This document shows, one piece after another, positions 1-8,534 of a stretch of DNA of 38,250 nucleotides (the stretch's first letter is position 1; the number at the start of each line of letters is the position of its first letter). Both the position numbers and the translations under genes were made by a program. Below the pieces are notes generated by a model that did no database searches, was not told where the DNA came from, and saw only the letters and a program-made list of their open reading frames with translations. This DNA is from an uncultured Ruminococcus sp. (lineage in GTDB: Bacteria; Bacillota; Clostridia; Oscillospirales; Ruminococcaceae): positions 1 to 38,250 of the forward strand of contig NZ_CALDMP010000020.1 in assembly GCF_937915125.1 (NCBI RefSeq). Reading direction: 5' to 3'.

Positions 1-50
1 ACGAAAAATCTGACGGCGCATCTGACGCACAATCTTTGTGCGGTATTGCC
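1..50 (+). repeat. Right end of the 172-bp GGCAA-ended element (copy 1, cut by window edge)
   Basis: This matches the last 50 bases of the full-length copies at 12384 and 20180, including the TCTGACG repeats and the terminal GGTATTGCC. The right flank is TAAA (51-54), identical to the duplication beside the 12384 copy. The left end is outside the window, so the target duplication cannot be confirmed here. Confidence 0.9.
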
Positions 51-154
51 TAAAGCTGTGATTCCTGTGGGGGCACGTCAAAAAATGGCGGAGATTTTTC
101 AGAGCCTCAAAGAATACCGGAATTATGCATTATACAGAAAGGATTGGAGTTTTT

Positions 155-664
155 ATGGAGAATCAGGCGAATTCGTCCATCAATGTATCAGAGATCATGG
201 AAGGCATTCGTGCAGAGATCAAGGAAAAGGGCTACAGCAGTGAGATGCTGTCCTTTGCCGATGTGCCCGGAGATGCCGACAGTGGAGACTATGCCGAGCG
301 GTTCGATGCGGACATGCTCCACGGCAATGTGCAGTATGTCAATGCAAATCACCGTGTGGATCCCTATCGTCCCCTGTCGGGCAATCCCATTGGCGTCTTT
401 TTCAAGAAAGTCATCCGCAAGCTGGTCAGCTTCTATGTGGAACCCTATGCCGCAGAGCAGAGCAGCCTGAATGCCAACATTGCCCAGGCGCAGTCTCAGG
501 TAGAACTGTATATCCGGGAGTCCCGGATGCATAGCACAAAGGCATTGCTGGAACGGATCGAAGCACTGGAATTGCAGCAGAAGAACTCCAGAATTGCCAT
601 GGAACAGATGCAGGCGCAGATCGCACAGCTTCAGGCGAAGCTGGAGCAGGAGGGTACGCGATGA
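155..664 (+). CDS. Small coiled-coil protein at the head of a glycosyltransferase cassette
   Basis: The protein has 169 residues. I chose the ATG at 155 because AGAAAGG and GGAG lie just upstream, although an in-frame ATG exists at 125. The N-terminal stretch (INVSEIMEGIRAEIKEKG) resembles the leader segment that I recall at the start of some methyltransferases and glycosyltransferases in surface-polysaccharide clusters; this is from memory of family patterns. The C-terminal third is a predicted coiled coil rich in Gln, Glu and Leu. No catalytic domain, signal peptide or membrane segment is visible. Its stop overlaps the next start as ATGA, so the two are probably translationally coupled. A scaffold or partner role for the following glycosyltransferase is inference. 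No promoter is evident in 51-154, so transcription may enter from the left. Confidence 0.75.
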   Translation: MENQANSSINVSEIMEGIRAEIKEKGYSSEMLSFADVPGDADSGDYAERFDADMLHGNVQYVNANHRVDPYRPLSGNPIGVFFKKVIRKLVSFYVEPYAAEQSSLNANIAQAQSQVELYIRESRMHSTKALLERIEALELQQKNSRIAMEQMQAQIAQLQAKLEQEGTR

Positions 665-1773
665 AGGTAATCCAGCTGCTGCCCACCATGGGCATGGGGG
701 ATGCCATTGGGAATGATGTACTGGCGCTGTCCAGGGTGCTCCGGGACATGGGGTTTCAGACCGGGATCTATGCGGAAACTGTTGACCGCCGTCTGCCGGA
801 GGGCACAGCCCAGACCGTAGACAAAATGCCCAGGCTCTCTGGGGAGGATGTGATCCTCTATCACAAATCCACGGGAACAGATCTGAGCTTTTCTCTGGAA
901 CAGTACGCCTGCCGGAAACTGATGATCTTCCACAATATCACGCCGCCCCGGTATTTTAAGGGGTATAATGACACTCTGACGGAGATTTCCGAGTACGGAA
1001 TGCGCGGACTGTGTCATCTGGCGGACAAGGTGGACTACTGCATGGCGGATTCCGCCTATAATGCGTCAGTGCTCCGGGAATTGAACTACCGCTGTCCCAT
1101 TGTGGTGCGGCCCATTCTCATTCCCTTTTCGGATTATGCCAAGGCACCTGACCCGGAAGTCATGGCGCACTATGAGAATGACGGCTATACGAACTTTGTC
1201 TTTGTGGGCAGAATTGCACCCAATAAGAAGCAGGAGGATGTCATCCGGGCATTTTACTGCTATAAAAAATATTGCAATCCCAAGTCCCGGCTGTTCCTGG
1301 TGGGTTCCTATACAGGCATGGAACGGTATTATCACCGCCTGCGCCGCTATGTAGGTGCCCTGGAACTGGACAACGTGGTGTTCACCGGGCATATTCCCTT
1401 TGCACAGATTCTGGCGTATTACCATCTGGCAGATCTGTTCTTATGCATGAGCGAGCATGAGGGATTCTGTGTGCCTCTGGTGGAGGCGATGTACTTCGGA
1501 ATCCCCATTCTGGCGTATGATTCGTCAGCTATTTCCGATACTTTGGGCGGCAGCGGTGTGCTGCTCCAGAGCAATGACCCTATGGAGGCAGCCCTTATGG
1601 CTGACCGGGTCATCCGGGATCCGGATCTGCGCCGGGAAATCGTGGCAGGACAGCGCAGACGTCAGCAGGACTTTGCCTATGGGGAGATCCGGAAGCTGTT
1701 TGAACAGCAGATCCGGGAGTTCCTGGAAAAGGTGCCGCCGTGTGCGAAGAAGAAGTCCAGACGGAGAAAGTGA
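661..1773 (+). CDS. GT4-family glycosyltransferase
   Basis: This 370-residue protein has a GT-B layout. The N-terminal acceptor half contains HNITPP near residue 91. The C-terminal nucleotide-sugar half has FVGRIAPNKKQEDVI (about 181-195), supplying the Arg and Lys that usually contact the donor diphosphate, and an EX7E motif at E267 and E275 within SEHEGFCVPLVEAM. These are hallmarks of retaining family-4 enzymes. The C-terminus is basic (KKKSRRRK), which may aid membrane association. It starts inside the stop of the preceding gene (ATGA at 661-664). Donor and acceptor cannot be told from sequence; assembly of a surface or secondary cell-wall glycan is inferred from the neighbours. Confidence 0.9.
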   Translation: MKVIQLLPTMGMGDAIGNDVLALSRVLRDMGFQTGIYAETVDRRLPEGTAQTVDKMPRLSGEDVILYHKSTGTDLSFSLEQYACRKLMIFHNITPPRYFKGYNDTLTEISEYGMRGLCHLADKVDYCMADSAYNASVLRELNYRCPIVVRPILIPFSDYAKAPDPEVMAHYENDGYTNFVFVGRIAPNKKQEDVIRAFYCYKKYCNPKSRLFLVGSYTGMERYYHRLRRYVGALELDNVVFTGHIPFAQILAYYHLADLFLCMSEHEGFCVPLVEAMYFGIPILAYDSSAISDTLGGSGVLLQSNDPMEAALMADRVIRDPDLRREIVAGQRRRQQDFAYGEIRKLFEQQIREFLEKVPPCAKKKSRRRK

Positions 1774-1784
1774 GTTTGAATGGA

Positions 1785-1818
1785 ATGTCTAATGCATAAT
1801 GCATAATGCATTAGACAT
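1785..1818. repeat. Perfect inverted repeat between two glycosyltransferase genes
   Basis: Arms ATGTCTAATGCAT (1785-1797) and ATGCATTAGACAT (1806-1818) pair perfectly over 13 bp around an 8-base AT-rich loop made of the same TAATGCA unit. It begins 11 bases after a stop codon. There is no U-run, so it is unlikely to be an intrinsic terminator; an mRNA processing or stabilising hairpin is possible. Confidence 0.75.
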
Positions 1819-1853
1819 GAAATAAGTCCATGCAATCAGGGGAGTTTTGAAAC

Positions 1854-3041
1854 ATGCGAAAAATCGGATTTGTCATTCCGTGGTACGGAGAAAATATTCC
1901 CGGCGGTGCAGAGATGGAACTGCGTGAGGTTGCGACCCATCTCCAGCAGGCAGGCATGGAGGTGGAGATCCTCACCACATGCGTCAAGGAATTCACGGCG
2001 GACTGGAATGAGAACTACTATGCCGCCGGCACTGCCGTGGTGGATGATATTGTGGTGCGTCGGTTTCCCGTGCGCCGCCGGGATGTGGCTGCCTTCGACC
2101 GGGTGAACCGGAAACTGATGCAGGGACAGCATATTTCACTTCAGGAGGAACAGACCTTTGTGGAGGAAATGGTCAACAGTCCCCAGCTGTATGAATACCT
2201 GGCAGATGCCTCGGAGGAATATTCCCTCTATGTGTTCATCCCTTATATGTTCGGAACGACCTATTACGGGATGCAGGTCTGCCCGGAAAAGTCCGTGCTC
2301 ATTCCATGCTTTCACGATGAAGCCTATGTATACCTGCGGCTGTTCCGCCAGGCATATGTGCAGGCACGGGGCATGATCTACAACGCCATGCCGGAAATGG
2401 AGCTTGCGGGACGGGTGTATGATTTCTCATCCACAGAGCAGATCTGCATGGGTATTGGCATGAACACGGATATTCATCCGGATGCCGAGGCGTTCCGCCA
2501 GGCGTACCACATTGAAAAGCCCTTTTTACTCTACGCAGGGCGGAAGGATACGGGAAAAAATGTCCATACGCTGCTGCGTTATTTTGCGGAATACAAGCGG
2601 CGGCAGGAGAGTGACCTGCAGCTGGTGCTCATCGGCGGCGGACAGATCGAGATCCCGGCATCGGTGCAGGAGGATGTCTATGACCTGGGCTTTGTGACCA
2701 CCCAGGAGAAATATAACGCCATGGCGGCGGCGGAATTACTCTGCCAGCCGTCCCATAACGAGAGCTTTTCTCTGGTCATTATGGAGAGCTGGCTCTGCGG
2801 CAGACCGGTGCTGGTGCATTCCAAATGTGCTGTCACACGGGATTTTGCCAAGCGTTCCAACGGCGGTCTGTATTTCCGGGATTACTTCGAGTTCGAGGGC
2901 TGTGTGCAGTACATACTGTCCCACCCGGAACAGGCGGCGCAGATGGGTGCAAACGGCGGTCAGTTCGTCAGAGATAACTTTGACTGGTCGGTGATCGTGG
3001 AAAAATACAAGGCTTTTTTCGAAAAGCTGACAGAGGAGTGA
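1854..3041 (+). CDS. GT4-family glycosyltransferase, paralogue A
   Basis: This 395-residue protein starts at an ATG preceded by AGGGGAG (1838-1844). The N-terminal half begins MRKIGFVIPWYGENIPGGAE, the usual glycine-rich GT4 opening, and carries PCFHDEAY near residue 151, a probable active-site His region. The donor half has YAGRKDTGKN (about 227-236) and an EX7E motif at E303 and E311 (HNESFSLVIMESW). The next gene has its EX7E pair at exactly the same positions and shares the C-terminal pattern SNGGL...YFEFEG.VQY, so the two are a tandem duplication. Cytoplasmic glycan assembly at the membrane is inferred; the sugar specificity is unknown. Confidence 0.9.
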   Translation: MRKIGFVIPWYGENIPGGAEMELREVATHLQQAGMEVEILTTCVKEFTADWNENYYAAGTAVVDDIVVRRFPVRRRDVAAFDRVNRKLMQGQHISLQEEQTFVEEMVNSPQLYEYLADASEEYSLYVFIPYMFGTTYYGMQVCPEKSVLIPCFHDEAYVYLRLFRQAYVQARGMIYNAMPEMELAGRVYDFSSTEQICMGIGMNTDIHPDAEAFRQAYHIEKPFLLYAGRKDTGKNVHTLLRYFAEYKRRQESDLQLVLIGGGQIEIPASVQEDVYDLGFVTTQEKYNAMAAAELLCQPSHNESFSLVIMESWLCGRPVLVHSKCAVTRDFAKRSNGGLYFRDYFEFEGCVQYILSHPEQAAQMGANGGQFVRDNFDWSVIVEKYKAFFEKLTEE

Positions 3042-3045
3042 AAAC

Positions 3046-4230
3046 ATGAAACGGATTGCGATCGTCAATCAGCGGTATGGTCTGGAGGTCAACGGCGGTT
3101 CGGAATATTACGCACGGCTCATTGCGGAACGTCTGGCAAACCGCTATGAGGTGGAGGTGCTGACCACAAAGGCAGTGGACTACACCACCTGGAAGGACTG
3201 GTATGCCCGTGATGTGGAGACCATCCACGGTGTTACCGTGCGGCGATTTCCGGTGGAGCGTCTCCGTGCCCGGGATTTCAACAGCTACAATGAAGCATAT
3301 TTGCAGGAGCTTTCCCAGGGACAGCGCAGTCTGGCAAAGGAACGCACCTGGTTCGAGAAACAGGGGCCCTATTCCCCGGCGTGCATCCGCTATATCCGGA
3401 AGCACAAGGACGATTATGATGTATTTATTTTCGTGACATATCTCTATTACCTGACAGTTATGGGACTGCCGGAGGTAGCGGACAAGGCAATCTTCATCCC
3501 CACCGCCCATGAGGAACCCTATCTCCATTTTCTCACTTACGAGAACTTGTTTACAAAACCCAAGGCATTTGTATTCCTGACGGATGAGGAGCGAAAGCTA
3601 GTGCGGCGGCAGTTCCCGAAAACGGAGCCCATTCCCTGCGATGTCATGGGTACCGGTGTGGATATTCCCTGCGATCCCGATCCGGCGCAATTCCGGCGGC
3701 AGTATGGGATTACCGATCCCTATCTCATTTATGTGGGACGCATTGACGAGGGGAAAGATTGCCCCATGCTGTTCCGGTATTTCATGGAATATAAGAAACG
3801 CTGCGGCGGTGATCTGAAGCTGGTGCTTTTGGGTAAGGCGGTGTGCCGGATTCCGAAGCATCCGGATATCATTTCTCTGGGTTTTGTGCCGGAGGAGGAC
3901 AAGTTCCACGGCATTGCCGGGGCAAAGGCACTGGTGCTGCCGTCGAAGTTTGAGAGCTTGTCCATTTCCGTGCTGGAGGCAATGTCTCTGTCTGTGCCGG
4001 TGTTGGTGAACGGTGCCTGTGCGGTATTGAAAGGACACTGCACCAAGAGCAACGGCGGGTTGTTCTATACAAATTACTTTGAATTTGAGGGTGCAGTGCA
4101 GTATCTGCTGCACCATCCGGTGGAATATATGCAGATGTGTGCCAATGCACGGGCGTATATTACCCGGAATTATGACTGGGACGTGATCATGCAGAAGTTT
4201 TCAGCAGTGATCGAGAGCGTGGGGAAGTAA
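3046..4230 (+). CDS. GT4-family glycosyltransferase, paralogue B
   Basis: This 394-residue protein begins four bases after the stop of paralogue A, with GAGGAG just upstream in the end of that gene. Landmarks are VNGGSEYYARLIAE near the start, PTAHEEPY around residue 152, YVGRIDEGKDCPMLFRYF in the donor half, and EX7E at E303 and E311 (KFESLSISVLEAM). It aligns with paralogue A along its whole length, but the donor-binding and loop regions have diverged, suggesting that the pair add different sugars or make successive linkages. It ends the first block of the cassette; a 255-base spacer full of hairpins follows. Confidence 0.9.
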   Translation: MKRIAIVNQRYGLEVNGGSEYYARLIAERLANRYEVEVLTTKAVDYTTWKDWYARDVETIHGVTVRRFPVERLRARDFNSYNEAYLQELSQGQRSLAKERTWFEKQGPYSPACIRYIRKHKDDYDVFIFVTYLYYLTVMGLPEVADKAIFIPTAHEEPYLHFLTYENLFTKPKAFVFLTDEERKLVRRQFPKTEPIPCDVMGTGVDIPCDPDPAQFRRQYGITDPYLIYVGRIDEGKDCPMLFRYFMEYKKRCGGDLKLVLLGKAVCRIPKHPDIISLGFVPEEDKFHGIAGAKALVLPSKFESLSISVLEAMSLSVPVLVNGACAVLKGHCTKSNGGLFYTNYFEFEGAVQYLLHHPVEYMQMCANARAYITRNYDWDVIMQKFSAVIESVGK

Positions 4231-4250
4231 AAGTGACAGCTTTTTCGAGA

Positions 4251-4272
4251 CGGGGCGAACAAGACCGCCCCG
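4251..4272. repeat. GC-rich hairpin after the GT4 genes
   Basis: CGGGGCG and CGCCCCG form a perfect 7-bp stem with an 8-base loop 20 bases past the stop codon of paralogue B. No U-run follows, so termination here would be weak or Rho-dependent. Confidence 0.5.
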
Positions 4273-4302
4273 CCTTGTGAAACCACTTGAAAAAGTAAAG
4301 CC

Positions 4303-4331
4303 TTGCAAACGTCCCGGTGGGACGTTTGCAA
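4303..4331. repeat. 29-bp hairpin element, copy 1
   Basis: TTGCAAACGTCCC (4303-4315) pairs perfectly with GGGACGTTTGCAA (4319-4331) around a GGT loop. A second copy at 36527-36555 lies in the opposite orientation and differs by one compensated base pair. The rest of 4231-4485 holds a TATAAT at 4342 without a convincing -35 box. Confidence 0.75.
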
Positions 4332-4382
4332 CGAAAAACCGTATAATTTATCCTATTAACATTTGTATATCATTACTATGAC

Positions 4383-4407
4383 GGCGGGAGCAAGCCCCCG
4401 CCCTACG
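4383..4407. repeat. Dispersed GTAGGGCGGG-type palindrome
   Basis: GGCGGG (4383-4388) pairs with CCCGCC (4397-4402), followed by CTAC. Read on the minus strand it starts GTAGGGCGGG, related to the TGTAGGGGCGG palindromes near 8007, 10973 and 17541 but with a different middle. Confidence 0.5.
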
Positions 4408-4485
4408 TATTGCAATCTTATCCATATTGTGATTACTGCGTTCCGACTGTCTGGGGCTTTCAAAATAAGGAGGAATTGATACAGA

Positions 4486-6984
4486 ATGAATCTATTTTCT
4501 GGGGTGGTATTGCTGGGCGTCATCCTTGCAGTACTGACTGTGGGTATTTGGTGGAAAAAAGGCAACGTACTGGAAATCCTGGTGCTGGGCGTGGTCTACT
4601 GGTTCTGCGCCTGGATCGTTGCCGGCATGGGACTTTTTGTACTGGACGAATTCCGGCTGTTCCGATGTGCCTGCGCCACGGCGGGTCTGATTTTCCTGAC
4701 GGGTATCGGTGCAGTGCTGGTGCGCCGGAAACGGGATGCCATACCCTGGCGGGAGCTGGTACAGACCTCGTGGGATATCAGACCCCATTGGATCCCCATC
4801 CTGGTGTGCTGCTGCGGTGCGGTGCTCATTGCCGTAAAGCACGGCTTCTTCGGCATGGGACAGGATGAGGGCGTGTATCAGACTGTGGCAATCAATTTCA
4901 TGAACGGAATCACCGACCGACAGCAGGATTTTGCGGAATATCACCTGCTGTCCGGCGAACAGCGAAGCGCTTTTACAGAGAGCATACGCCATCGGCTCAT
5001 TGGCTATGATATCGGTCCTCACGAATATCCGCCTACAGTTTATGATATTGATGTGAGCCCGGTTTCGGGTATTTACCACGGCATTCCCACCTTTGCCTCC
5101 ATCCTTGCCATGTGGGGAACCATCTTCGGCATGGCACAGATGCAGGGCGTGCAGACGTTGTTCTATTTCTGTACTATTTTCCTGGTGTTCTTCACCTGCC
5201 GGAATCTGAAGCTGCGTTCCTGCACCAGCCTGTTGGCATGTGCAGTCACAGCGGCTTCACCTATCGTTGTCTGGGTGGCGAAATCCGCCCTGACAGAGGG
5301 GTTTCTCGGGGTGATTATGGCACTGTTCCTCTACTTTCTTACGGATCAGGAGCACCCGGAGCGGCAGTGGATGTCCATTCTCCCAGTGGCAGTGTTCGGC
5401 TGTTTCCACGTGTCCATTTACACCATGATCCCCATGTTCGTGGTGCTTTATGGCGGCATGTACTGGTTCACACGCCGCAAGTGCTTTGCTGTGCTCATGC
5501 CGGTGACGGTGCTAGGCTATCTGGTGAGCTTTTTCGCCATGCGCCACGTCCAGCCGTTCTACACCATGAATAACTACAGCCCCATTTTCGGGATTGGTAT
5601 TACCCAGAAGGAGCTGCCCTGGTTTGTACCGCTGGTATGCGCAGTGGCACTGGTGTTCTGTGGTATCTATATCTGGGCAGTCCACCGGTTTGTACACCGG
5701 AAATATGCTCACCTGTCGCCGGAAGGCTATCTGGAACGCTTCCGCAGTACGAAAACAGGCTTTTTTCTGGTAGAGGTACTTCTGGTACCGTTGGTACTGT
5801 ATATTCTGCTGAAATGTCTGACAGCGGACAGTCCCCTGGCGGCATTCCGTGGGACGGCGTTCTGGGGATATGTCTGCAATACCGGGTTCTTCCTGCTGGC
5901 GGCAGCGTGGATCCTGGGCGTGCTGCGACCCCGGTTCTATCTGGAATCGCCGCAGCGACTCGTCGTCCTTGTGACGGCATTCTATTGCGTGCTGTTCTAT
6001 GCGGCGTTCCTGCGATTTGAGGTACAGTATTTCTACTACTACGGACGGTATCTGGCACCGTTTATTCCGGTGGCGGCACTGTTCGGTGCAATGACCATTG
6101 ACCGCCTCCGTGCCCGGGTAACTCTGCCGGTTATGGCGGCAGGTCTTGTGGCAGTGGCACCATATGATTGTTTCCTTGCAGTCATGAAGGATGATACCCG
6201 TCTGGAATGGGATGTGCTGGAGGAAACTGCGGCGAAGATCACCTCGGAGGACTGCGTTATCGTGGACAGCGACGCCATGTGGACACTGTATCTGCCCTTG
6301 CGTGCCATGACTGGTGCGGCGGCATATCCTGTGCTGGGAGACGATTTTGCGGCACAGGCAGAGGAACTGTCCCAGACCTATGATACGGTTTACTATATCG
6401 GCAAGGGAGAATGGACAGAAGTCTTTGACGATCAGTTCCAGCTGGTATATTCCAACGATGTGACCCAGTATAACGACGACAATGTCAGCGGCAGAGGACG
6501 TATTTCACCCTTGCCTCTGGAATATCAGATCACAGGGGATACGGTGACCATGTACCGCTATTTGTCGGAACGGCTGGAATATCCGGCGGAAGAATGCGCC
6601 GCAGAGGAATACCGCGGTTTTGGTTTCCTGGAACAGGATTTCTGCTGGTCGAATACAGAGGATGCGGCAGTGCGCTGTCAGCTGTCCTCGGAGGATTATA
6701 CGCTGACCATCACCATGGGCTGCCTGATGCCGCTGGAGGCATTGGAACTGGAGTCCTATTCTGTGACGGTGCAGATCAACGGAGAAACGGCGGGTACAGT
6801 GACAGTGGACGAAAGCAACAACGGCAATTCCCTCTCTCTGGACATCCCGGCGGAGCTGGTACAAGACGGACAGAATATTGTCACACTGCAATGTGATCTG
6901 TGGAAAGCAGAACGGGTTGCCGCCGGAGATGCCCGGGTACTGGGTTTCCCGTTGGAATCCCTGGTATTTACACCCATGACATAA
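4486..6984 (+). CDS. Large polytopic GT-C-type glycosyltransferase, probable
   Basis: This 832-residue protein has about a dozen hydrophobic segments through roughly residue 570, then a soluble C-terminal region of about 250 residues ending in a beta-rich stretch (SVTVQINGETAGTVTV), probably extracytoplasmic. FFGMGQDEGVYQ puts D127-E128 in the first large outer loop, the place where GT39/ArnT-like GT-C enzymes carry their acidic catalytic residue. Such enzymes transfer sugars from polyprenyl phosphate on the outer face of the membrane. The GT2 gene 26 bases downstream could make that donor, which supports the assignment. The start has AAGGAGG at a good distance. The exact family is not recognised, and an oligosaccharide polymerase or other membrane protein remains possible. 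Confidence 0.75.
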   Translation: MNLFSGVVLLGVILAVLTVGIWWKKGNVLEILVLGVVYWFCAWIVAGMGLFVLDEFRLFRCACATAGLIFLTGIGAVLVRRKRDAIPWRELVQTSWDIRPHWIPILVCCCGAVLIAVKHGFFGMGQDEGVYQTVAINFMNGITDRQQDFAEYHLLSGEQRSAFTESIRHRLIGYDIGPHEYPPTVYDIDVSPVSGIYHGIPTFASILAMWGTIFGMAQMQGVQTLFYFCTIFLVFFTCRNLKLRSCTSLLACAVTAASPIVVWVAKSALTEGFLGVIMALFLYFLTDQEHPERQWMSILPVAVFGCFHVSIYTMIPMFVVLYGGMYWFTRRKCFAVLMPVTVLGYLVSFFAMRHVQPFYTMNNYSPIFGIGITQKELPWFVPLVCAVALVFCGIYIWAVHRFVHRKYAHLSPEGYLERFRSTKTGFFLVEVLLVPLVLYILLKCLTADSPLAAFRGTAFWGYVCNTGFFLLAAAWILGVLRPRFYLESPQRLVVLVTAFYCVLFYAAFLRFEVQYFYYYGRYLAPFIPVAALFGAMTIDRLRARVTLPVMAAGLVAVAPYDCFLAVMKDDTRLEWDVLEETAAKITSEDCVIVDSDAMWTLYLPLRAMTGAAAYPVLGDDFAAQAEELSQTYDTVYYIGKGEWTEVFDDQFQLVYSNDVTQYNDDNVSGRGRISPLPLEYQITGDTVTMYRYLSERLEYPAEECAAEEYRGFGFLEQDFCWSNTEDAAVRCQLSSEDYTLTITMGCLMPLEALELESYSVTVQINGETAGTVTVDESNNGNSLSLDIPAELVQDGQNIVTLQCDLWKAERVAAGDARVLGFPLESLVFTPMT

Positions 6985-7010
6985 CTGCAAAGGAAAGGAA
7001 TTGTGTAATT

Positions 7011-7982
7011 ATGAAGCTGATCATTCAAATTCCCTGCTATAACGAGGAAGAGACACTGGAACTGGCATACAATGACCTGCCAAGGCACATTGACGGCATT
7101 GATACCATCGAATACCTGATCATCAACGACGGCAGCAAGGACAAGACGGTGCAGAAAGCCCGGGAACTGGGATTCCATCACATTGTCTCTTTCCGCCGGA
7201 ACAAGGGTTTGGCACGGGGCTTTATGGCTGGTCTGGATGCCTGTCTGCGGCTGGGTGCGGATATTATCGTGAACACCGATGCAGACAATCAGTACTGCGG
7301 TGAGGATATCGAAAAGCTGGTGCGTCCCATTCTGGAGAAAAAGGCTGATATGGTCATCGGTGAGCGACCCATTGACGAGACAGAGCATTTTTCCTGGAAA
7401 AAGAAGAAGTTCCAGCATTTGGGCAGCTGGGTAGTGCGTGTGGCATCCCATACTGACGTGCCCGATGCCCCCAGCGGATTCCGTGCCTATTCCCGGGAAA
7501 CTGCCATGCGTATGAACGTGGTCAACGAGTATACTTACACCCTGGAAACCATCATTCAGGCAGGGCGGAGCAAAATGGCAGTGGCATCTGTACCCATCCG
7601 CACCAACCCGGAGACACGTCCGTCCCGGCTGTTCTCTAGCATGTGGCGGTATATGAAGCGTTCCGCTTCGGTCATCATCCGTTCTGTGGCGATGTACCGT
7701 CCTCTGCAATTTTTCTGCACCATTGGTGCGATACTGTTTGTGTTGGGATTGGCTGTTGGCATCCGGTTCCTGGTGTATTTCTTTATGGGAACCGGCGGCG
7801 GTCATATCCAGTCCCTCATTCTGGCGGCAGTGCTGCTCATGATCGGGTTCCAGACCATTACGCTGGGACTTCTGGGGGATACTATCTCAGCAAACCGGAG
7901 ACTTCTGGAAGATGTGCAGTATCATGTGCGTAAAATGGACTATGATGGAAATCCGGAAGAAAAGACACCGGATGATGAATAA
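7011..7982 (+). CDS. GT2 polyprenyl-phosphate glycosyltransferase with two C-terminal membrane segments
   Basis: This 323-residue protein resembles the dolichyl-phosphate mannose synthase/GtrB group. Visible landmarks are QIPCYNEEETL (donor entry), LIINDGSKDKT, RRNKGLARGFMAGL, and the metal-binding NTDADNQY with D90 and D92. Two hydrophobic segments lie at about 233-257 and 266-288, followed by a charged tail, as in the membrane-anchored members. The ATG at 7011 has AGGAAAGGA ending 11 bases upstream; longer in-frame starts would run into the previous gene. The family makes polyprenyl-P-sugar at the inner leaflet for a GT-C enzyme such as the one just upstream. Which sugar is used is unknown. 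Confidence 0.9.
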   Translation: MKLIIQIPCYNEEETLELAYNDLPRHIDGIDTIEYLIINDGSKDKTVQKARELGFHHIVSFRRNKGLARGFMAGLDACLRLGADIIVNTDADNQYCGEDIEKLVRPILEKKADMVIGERPIDETEHFSWKKKKFQHLGSWVVRVASHTDVPDAPSGFRAYSRETAMRMNVVNEYTYTLETIIQAGRSKMAVASVPIRTNPETRPSRLFSSMWRYMKRSASVIIRSVAMYRPLQFFCTIGAILFVLGLAVGIRFLVYFFMGTGGGHIQSLILAAVLLMIGFQTITLGLLGDTISANRRLLEDVQYHVRKMDYDGNPEEKTPDDE

Positions 7983-8006
7983 ACATTGTGTGGGTGAAAA
8001 TTCACA

Positions 8007-8035
8007 TGTAGGGGCGGCTATTAGCCGCCCGTTTT
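8007..8035. repeat. TGTAGGGGCGG palindrome after the polysaccharide cassette
   Basis: GGGCGGC (8012-8018) pairs with GCCGCCC (8024-8030) around TATTA and is followed by GTTTTG. It is one of the dispersed TGTAGGGGCGG family. The short T-run means it could also act as a weak terminator for the operon ending at 7982. Confidence 0.65.
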
Positions 8036-8042
8036 GATATGC

Positions 8043-8089
8043 CGTACATTTTCTGTAGGGACACGAGGTGCCGTGTCCTTCCATGTACG
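8043..8089. repeat. Two-part hairpin upstream of the 8235 gene
   Basis: CGTACAT (8043-8049) and ATGTACG (8083-8089) enclose a second perfect stem, GGACACG (8059-8065) with CGTGTCC (8072-8078). It ends 59 bases before a strong promoter, so it belongs to the intergenic spacer rather than the leader of the next gene. Confidence 0.6.
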
Positions 8090-8147
8090 AAAACGATTCC
8101 ATGAATCACATCTCACGGCGAAAGCGTGATTTTCTCTGACAAAACCA

Positions 8148-8176
8148 TTGCAAAGCCCTGAAGAATATGGTATAAT
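8148..8176 (+). promoter_or_regulatory. Sigma-A promoter for the 8235-9475 pair
   Basis: TTGCAA (8148-8153), a 17-base spacer and TATAAT (8171-8176). The start codon at 8235 lies about 50 bases past the expected transcription start. Confidence 0.85.
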
Positions 8177-8234
8177 AAAAACGTATATCATCCGGACAGC
8201 AGTATGCCGGATGGAAGAAAGGGAGTATTTTATT

Positions 8235-8534
8235 ATGGACGCAAGTACATTTCCGATCTCATTTACCTACCACCTGATTTTCTGTATCGTTGCAGGTTTA
8301 TTTTTCCTGATACAGTTCATCCGTCTGCGGCGACCGTATCAGCTGATCTTGGCAGTTGCCATTCCGGCATCTTTGCTGATCTATGTGGGCGATCCTTCCA
8401 ACAAGACATGGTTCCACACTGTGGGCATGTTTGAAGTGGTGCTACTCCTGGGAGCTGTGGTATTTTCCATTGTCGAACGTGCCAGAACTAAGAAGCTGGA
8501 AAAACAGCAGGATAATGACGGAGAAACCGCATGA
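8235..8534 (+). CDS. Small membrane protein of unknown function
   Basis: This 99-residue protein starts at the ATG preceded by AGAAAGGGAG (8215-8224). It has three hydrophobic segments at about 11-27, 34-50 and 63-81, with short polar loops and a charged C-terminal tail (RARTKKLEKQQDNDGETA). I do not recognise the family. Its own promoter is strong, and its stop overlaps the start of the dehydrogenase gene as ATGA, so the two are coupled. The partnership does not reveal a function. Confidence 0.75.
   Translation: MDASTFPISFTYHLIFCIVAGLFFLIQFIRLRRPYQLILAVAIPASLLIYVGDPSNKTWFHTVGMFEVVLLLGAVVFSIVERARTKKLEKQQDNDGETA

Noticed and set aside
46..243. Short frame starting in the right end of element copy 1
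   Set aside because: No ribosome site, overlaps the better-supported gene at 155, and the start lies in a repeat.
6756..7805. Minus-strand frame of 349 codons across the GT-C and GT2 genes
   Set aside because: It crosses two genuine genes and their junction and has no motif or ribosome site.
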